The position numbers were made by a program, and so were the translations under genes. The notes under the pieces were generated by a model, which saw only the letters and a list, made by a program, of their open reading frames with translations, had not been told where the DNA came from and did not search any database. This document shows positions 5,944 through 9,384 of a stretch of 9,384 nucleotides of DNA, one piece after another. The stretch is taken from contig CAJARE010000162.1 in the NCBI GenBank assembly GCA_903944255.1, positions 1 through 9,384 of the forward strand, in the 5' to 3' direction. Source of the stretch: an uncultured beta proteobacterium (GTDB taxonomy: Bacteria > Pseudomonadota > Gammaproteobacteria > Burkholderiales > Burkholderiaceae). Within the stretch, counting starts at the first letter, position 1. Each line of letters begins with the position of its first letter.

Positions 5944-7803
5944 TTATTTCTCCTGAGGGCGCCAAACTTGGCCAATAGCAAGTTTCTGAACCTTCTTATT
6001 TCTGCCATACCAAAGGTTGACAAGACCACGAGAGAAGAAGACCGCTGAGAACATTGAGGTCAAGATGCCAAGGCAGTGCACCACTGCAAAGCCCTTGATG
6101 GGTCCTGAGCCAAATGCAAGCAAGGCCAGACCAGCAATTAAGGTAGTGACGTTAGAGTCAAGAATCGTAGCCCAAGCTTTATCAAAGCCAACTGCGATTG
6201 CAGTTTGTGGCGCAGCACCGTTACGCAACTCTTCCCGAATACGTTCATTAATCAATACGTTTGAGTCAATCGCCATACCGAGCGCTAAGGCCATCGCGGC
6301 AATGCCTGGAAGCGTCAATGTTGCTTGTAGCATCGATAGAATAGAAATCAATAAGACTAAGTTCACTGCCAAAGCAATGACAGAGAAAAAGCCAAAGAGC
6401 AGGTAATAAGACGCCATGAAAATAGCGATCGCAGCAAATCCGATGAGTAAGGATTTGAACCCCTTCTCAATATTTTCAGCGCCTAGGCTAGGACCGATCG
6501 TCCGTTCTTCAATGATTTCCATTGGTGCTGCCAGTGAGCCAGCACGTAGCAGAAGCGCTAAGTCATTTGCGCTGGCAGTAGTAGGTTGACCCGTAATCTG
6601 AAATTTAGAGCCAAACTCACTTTGAATGGTAGCGATGGTAAGGACTTCACCTTTGCCCTTTTCAAACAAAATCATTCCCATGGGCTTACCAATATTCTCA
6701 CGGGTGATTTCTTGCATAACGCGACCACCGGCAGCATCTAAAGAAATATTGACTGCTGGTCTTTGGTTTTGATCAAAGCCAGCACTAGCATCGGTAATGC
6801 GATCGCCACTGAAAATAACAGACTTTTTAAATACGCCTTGACGATTTTCACCAAAGCGAAATACATCCATTCCAGGGGGAGGCGTTTCACCAATCGCGAT
6901 TGTAGAAACAATTGGATCGGCAAGACGTGACTCTAAGGTTGCGGTGCGACCAATGATGTCTTTGGCACGCGCAGTGTCTTGTACGCCTGGTAGCTGAACG
7001 ATGATTCGCTCAGCACCTTGTTGTTGAATGACCGGTTCTTTTACCGCTAATTCATTCACCCGCTTATTCAAGGTAACAATGTTTTGTTTAACGGCGTTAT
7101 CTTGAATCTCTTTTAAGGCGGTTGGCTTAAATTCACCCTGTAGTTTTGGGGAAGTGCCTGCAGGCTTTACTTGCCAGACTAAGTCAGGCTGGCTAGTTAC
7201 TAGGACAGTGCGGGCTGCCTCTGCTTCAGCAGTGCTGCCAAAATTAATTGTGATGGATTCGGTTCCACGCTCAATACCTTGGTGGCGAATATTCTTATCA
7301 CGTAACTGAGTACGAATATCGCTTGCTAAAGAAGTCACTTTCTTTTGTACTGCGCCCTTCATATCCACTTGCAGCAAGAAGTAAACGCCGCCACGTAGGT
7401 CAAGACCCAAGGGCATTGGCAGGGCATTAATAGCATTTAACCAACCTGGAGTATTTGATAGAAGGTTTAGTGCAACGGTGAAATTTGGATCGTTTTGATC
7501 GATATTGAGTTTTTGCTGCAAGAGATCGCGCGCACGCAGTTGAATATCAGTATTGTTAAAACGAATCTTGATGGAGCCGATGTTTGCTACAGCCTCGAAA
7601 AAGATCCCAGTGTTGGCAATATCTGCTTCAGCCAGGATTTTTTCAACGCGAGACTGTGTTGCCAAATCAACCTTGATGGTTGGCTTGGCAGACGAGACTT
7701 GAACTGCTGGAGCCTCTCCAAAGAAATTTGGTATTGAATATAGTCCGCCGATGAGCAAAGCAACGGCGATAACTAAATATTTCCAGAGAGGGTAGCGATT
7801 CAT
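5944..7803 (-). CDS. secD: Protein translocase subunit SecD
   Basis: The 619-aa product matches SecD (615 aa in E. coli). It forms a complex with SecF and YajC around SecYEG and helps pull and release exported proteins on the periplasmic side. MNRYPLWKYLVIAVALLIGG opens with a membrane segment at about 8-24. The periplasmic part begins with GLDLRGGVYFLLQVDM (133-148) and holds a P1 head/base region to about 430, including ERTIGPSLG (433-441). Five membrane segments lie between about 450 and 597. AIDSNVLINERIREEL (511-526) includes Asp513, at the place of the E. coli SecD Asp519 needed for proton-driven function. The start lies 25 bases after the yajC stop with no strong Shine-Dalgarno sequence (only GAAAAG), so it may depend on read-through from yajC. 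Confidence 0.97.
   Translation of the reverse strand: MNRYPLWKYLVIAVALLIGGLYSIPNFFGEAPAVQVSSAKPTIKVDLATQSRVEKILAEADIANTGIFFEAVANIGSIKIRFNNTDIQLRARDLLQQKLNIDQNDPNFTVALNLLSNTPGWLNAINALPMPLGLDLRGGVYFLLQVDMKGAVQKKVTSLASDIRTQLRDKNIRHQGIERGTESITINFGSTAEAEAARTVLVTSQPDLVWQVKPAGTSPKLQGEFKPTALKEIQDNAVKQNIVTLNKRVNELAVKEPVIQQQGAERIIVQLPGVQDTARAKDIIGRTATLESRLADPIVSTIAIGETPPPGMDVFRFGENRQGVFKKSVIFSGDRITDASAGFDQNQRPAVNISLDAAGGRVMQEITRENIGKPMGMILFEKGKGEVLTIATIQSEFGSKFQITGQPTTASANDLALLLRAGSLAAPMEIIEERTIGPSLGAENIEKGFKSLLIGFAAIAIFMASYYLLFGFFSVIALAVNLVLLISILSMLQATLTLPGIAAMALALGMAIDSNVLINERIREELRNGAAPQTAIAVGFDKAWATILDSNVTTLIAGLALLAFGSGPIKGFAVVHCLGILTSMFSAVFFSRGLVNLWYGRNKKVQKLAIGQVWRPQEK
5949..5954 (-). promoter_or_regulatory. 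Shine-Dalgarno site of secF inside secD
   Basis: AGGAGA on the minus strand, 8 bases before the secF ATG, lies wholly within the last codons of secD. It fixes the secF start and means that ribosomes ending secD pass over the site, so the two subunits are likely made in coupled amounts. Confidence 0.75.
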
Positions 7804-7828
7804 ATTGAGAAACTTTTCATCAAAATGA

Positions 7829-8155
7829 TTAGGCGGACTTCAATGTGCCTTTAGGCAATACAGTTGTGATCGCGCCTTTTTGCATTTGTACTTCTGTCCC
7901 AGAGGCAATTTCAACGGTGACTAGTGCATCTTTCAAAGAGGTGACCTTACCCATGATGCCGCCAATGGTAACCACTTCATCGCCAACAGCCAATGCTTCG
8001 AGCATCGCTTTTGTTTCTTTTTGACGCTTCATTTGCGGGCGAATCATGATGAAGTACAAAACTGCAAACATCAAAACGAGGGGAAGGAAGCTCATTAAGC
8101 CACCGGAATCTGTAGCCGCGGCAGGGGCCTGGGCAAAAGCGTTACTAATCCACAT
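7829..8155 (-). CDS. yajC: Sec translocon accessory subunit YajC
   Basis: The 108-aa product is a typical YajC: a short periplasmic N terminus rich in Ala, one membrane segment at about 21-38, then IRPQMKRQKETKAM (38-51) and a small cytoplasmic domain with VGDEVVTIGGIMGKV (57-71). YajC associates with SecDF and with AcrB in E. coli and is not essential there; its exact function is unsettled. The ATG is preceded by GGAGGT with 5 bases of spacing, the strongest ribosome-binding site in the window, which suggests high translation. A possible own promoter lies between it and tgt. It is followed by secD and secF in the conserved order. Confidence 0.96.
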   Translation of the reverse strand: MWISNAFAQAPAAATDSGGLMSFLPLVLMFAVLYFIMIRPQMKRQKETKAMLEALAVGDEVVTIGGIMGKVTSLKDALVTVEIASGTEVQMQKGAITTVLPKGTLKSA

Positions 8156-8160
8156 ATAAA

Positions 8161-8166
8161 ACCTCC
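8161..8166 (-). promoter_or_regulatory. Strong Shine-Dalgarno site of yajC
   Basis: GGAGGT on the minus strand sits 5 bases before the yajC ATG and is a full match to the anti-Shine-Dalgarno core. It is also complementary over 6 bases to ACCTCC at 8254-8249 in the same strand upstream. Confidence 0.85.
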
Positions 8167-8192
8167 GTTAAAGACGATTTGGAAACTGCTTA

Positions 8193-8220
8193 GTTATAGG
8201 CTTGAAAGCAAAGCCGTAAA
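8193..8220 (-). promoter_or_regulatory. Candidate promoter of yajC-secD-secF
   Basis: On the minus strand TTTACG (8220-8215, 4 of 6 to TTGACA) and TATAAC (8198-8193, 5 of 6 to TATAAT) are 16 bases apart. Transcription would begin near 8186, giving a leader of about 31 bases that contains the yajC GGAGGT. The spacer and the edge of the -35 box hold a GGCTT/AAGCC inverted repeat (8199-8215). If active, it lets yajC-secDF be expressed apart from tgt. Confidence 0.4.
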
Positions 8221-8244
8221 CCCGCAATTCTAAACTGTGTGGCG

Positions 8245-8259
8245 TTTTGGAGGTGATTT
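8245..8259. repeat. 15-base exact repeat, copy in tgt-yajC gap
   Basis: TTTTGGAGGTGATTT (plus strand) occurs here and again at 8453-8467 inside tgt, 208 bases apart. Read on the minus (gene) strand it contains ATCACCTCC, the same 9 bases as the 3' end of 16S rRNA with its anti-Shine-Dalgarno core. The end of this copy overlaps a shorter TTTGGAGG direct repeat (8246-8253 and 8257-8264, 11-base period). Confidence 0.7.
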
Positions 8260-8268
8260 GGAGGGGCT

Positions 8269-8286
8269 TAGCCCTTTGTAGGGCTA
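8269..8286 (-). other. Hairpin directly after the tgt stop
   Basis: TAGCCCT and AGGGCTA form a perfect 7-bp stem with a 4-base loop, starting at the base after the tgt TAA. It makes an in-frame tandem stop, TAATAG. In the direction of tgt transcription it is followed by AGCCCCTCC and not by a T run, so a classic intrinsic terminator is unlikely. A processing or 3'-end stability element, or partial termination before yajC, fits better. A second hairpin (GGGC-TTA-GCCC, plus 8264-8274) would compete with it. Confidence 0.4.
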
Positions 8287-9384
8287 TTAATCCTGCCCAG
8301 GGGCTACGCCACGTTGACGGTTGGAGTGGAATTCCTCACGGTAGGCGCTAAAGCGATCCTTACTTAAAGCCTCTCTCACCTCAGTCATCAACTGTAGGTA
8401 ATAGGAGAGGTTATGGATAGTATTGAGCTGTGAACCGAGAATTTCATTAGCCTTTTGGAGGTGATTTAAATAGGATCTCGTGAAATTTTGGCAGGTATAG
8501 CAGCTGCAAGTGGGGTCAACCGGACGATCATCGTCTTTATAGCCTGAATTTCGAAGTTTTAAGTCGCCAAAACGGGTAAATAGCCAGCCATTTCGTGCAT
8601 TACGGGTAGGCATGACGCAATCAAACATATCAATACCCAGGCTAACCCCCAAAATAAGGTCTTCAGGCGTGCCCACCCCCATCAGGTAATGGGGCATATG
8701 TTCGGGAAGCTTGGGCGCAGTGAAATTCAGAATTCGCTCAAATTCTGGTTTAGGTTCACCTACAGACAGACCACCAATCGCAATCCCATCAAAGCCCTGT
8801 TGACTGACTGCGTCTAATGAACGTTCTCGGAGATTTTCAAACATACCGCCTTGAACAATGCCAAAAAGACCATTGCCAGTATTGAGTTCTCGGAAGCGTT
8901 TAAGGGAGCGGTCTCCCCACCGCAGCGACATCTCCAATGAGGCGCGGGCAGTTTTTTCAGAAGTGGGTTGACCCTTTATTTCATAAGGGGTGCATTCATC
9001 AAATTGCATTGCGATATCACTATTGAGAACTGCTTGTATTTCCATCGATACTTCTGGCGACATAAAGAGTTTGTCGCCATTAATAGGAGAGGCAAAGGTC
9101 ACCCCTTCTTCAGAAATTTTTCTAAGTGCGCCTAAGCTAAAAACTTGAAATCCACCAGAGTCAGTCAGTATGGGTTTGTTCCAAGCCATAAAGCGATGCA
9201 AGCCACCATGTTTTTGAATGACCTCTAACCCAGGTCTGAGCCATAAATGAAAAGTATTTCCTAGGATGATTTGTGCCTTTGCTTCCTCTAGGTCACGGGG
9301 AGTCATTGCCTTGACTGTCCCATAGGTGCCCACTGGCATAAAGATTGGAGTTTGTATGCTGCCGTGAGGGAGATCTAATTGACC
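8287..9384 (-). CDS. tgt: tRNA-guanine transglycosylase (N terminus beyond window)
   Basis: The open frame runs from the right edge to TAA at 8289-8287 (365 residues visible). Bacterial Tgt swaps guanine 34 for preQ1 in tRNAs for Asp, Asn, His and Tyr, leading to queuosine. The Met at 9339-9337 is not the start: upstream codons read GQLDLPHGSIQTPIF in frame and match the family segment before MPVGTYGTVK, so perhaps 15 to 20 residues are missing. Numbering from that Met, LTDSGGFQVFSL holds general-base Asp60, IDMFDCVMPTRNARNG holds nucleophile Asp240, and the zinc ligands are Cys278, Cys280, Cys283 and His309, with the same spacing as in the known structure. It heads the tgt-yajC-secD-secF cluster; queA is often found just upstream in relatives. 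The coding strand carries one copy of a 15-base repeat. Confidence 0.96.
   Translation of the reverse strand, partial: GQLDLPHGSIQTPIFMPVGTYGTVKAMTPRDLEEAKAQIILGNTFHLWLRPGLEVIQKHGGLHRFMAWNKPILTDSGGFQVFSLGALRKISEEGVTFASPINGDKLFMSPEVSMEIQAVLNSDIAMQFDECTPYEIKGQPTSEKTARASLEMSLRWGDRSLKRFRELNTGNGLFGIVQGGMFENLRERSLDAVSQQGFDGIAIGGLSVGEPKPEFERILNFTAPKLPEHMPHYLMGVGTPEDLILGVSLGIDMFDCVMPTRNARNGWLFTRFGDLKLRNSGYKDDDRPVDPTCSCYTCQNFTRSYLNHLQKANEILGSQLNTIHNLSYYLQLMTEVREALSKDRFSAYREEFHSNRQRGVAPGQD
8453..8467. repeat. 15-base exact repeat, copy inside tgt
   Basis: This is the second copy of TTTTGGAGGTGATTT, lying in tgt where the minus strand encodes Asn-His-Leu-Gln-Lys just after the zinc-binding cysteines. 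Because the residues around it belong to the Tgt family pattern, this copy is probably the older one and the intergenic copy is either derived from it or coincidental. Confidence 0.7.

Noticed and set aside
5790..6406. Open frames across the secD-secF junction on both strands (79, 71 and 129 codons)
   Set aside because: They lie wholly in or across well-supported secD and secF, and their translations show only antisense or off-frame composition of membrane proteins.
7495..7737. Plus-strand 80-codon open frame opposite the secD start
   Set aside because: It is antisense to a conserved part of secD, with no start signal and no recognisable domain.
8249..8286. Double GGAGG on the plus strand as a ribosome-binding site for a small rightward gene
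   Set aside because: No start codon follows at a usable distance, and the region to the right is antisense to tgt.
1..9384. A novel defence, mobile or biosynthetic system in the window
   Set aside because: All sizeable coding sequence is accounted for by well-known housekeeping families in familiar order, and no unexplained gene, integrase, transposase or repeat array was seen.

Overview
The window looks like a piece of a low-to-mid GC betaproteobacterial chromosome, most probably Burkholderiales close to Polynucleobacter. This is an inference from protein character and gene order read by eye; no database search was run. Every gene seen is housekeeping. There are no insertion sequences, phage genes, tRNAs, rRNAs or CRISPR arrays.

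Layout from left to right: (1) The left edge holds the first 76 codons of pntA (minus strand), the alpha subunit of NAD(P) transhydrogenase. (2) A 182-base divergent intergenic region carries a perfect short dyad and a terminator-like hairpin. (3) mnmA (plus) encodes the tRNA U34 2-thiouridylase and converges on a YibF-like glutathione S-transferase gene (minus) with 3 bases between their stops. (4) A second divergent region of 86 bases separates the transferase gene from purB (plus). The transferase gene has a -10 box so close to its ATG that its mRNA may be leaderless. (5) purB (adenylosuccinate lyase) overlaps waaA/kdtA (Kdo transferase of lipid A synthesis) by 4 bases, so the two look translationally coupled. 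(6) waaA converges tail-to-tail on secF with a 4-base stop-codon overlap. (7) The minus-strand block tgt - yajC - secD - secF fills the right half. It is the classic proteobacterial cluster joining queuosine tRNA modification to the SecDF-YajC accessory complex of the Sec translocon. tgt runs off the right edge and lacks only its N-terminal start region.

The genes do not form a single pathway. SecD, SecF and YajC act as one membrane complex in protein export. MnmA and Tgt both modify the wobble position of tRNA, on different tRNA sets. PurB serves purine synthesis, WaaA the LPS inner core, PntA NADPH supply.

No new multi-gene system was found. The observations worth a second look are regulatory: an exact 15-base repeat shared by the tgt 3' end and the tgt-yajC gap, matching the 16S rRNA anti-Shine-Dalgarno region over 9 bases; a possible internal yajC promoter with a palindromic spacer; the likely leaderless transferase mRNA; and the dyad plus hairpin between pntA and mnmA.
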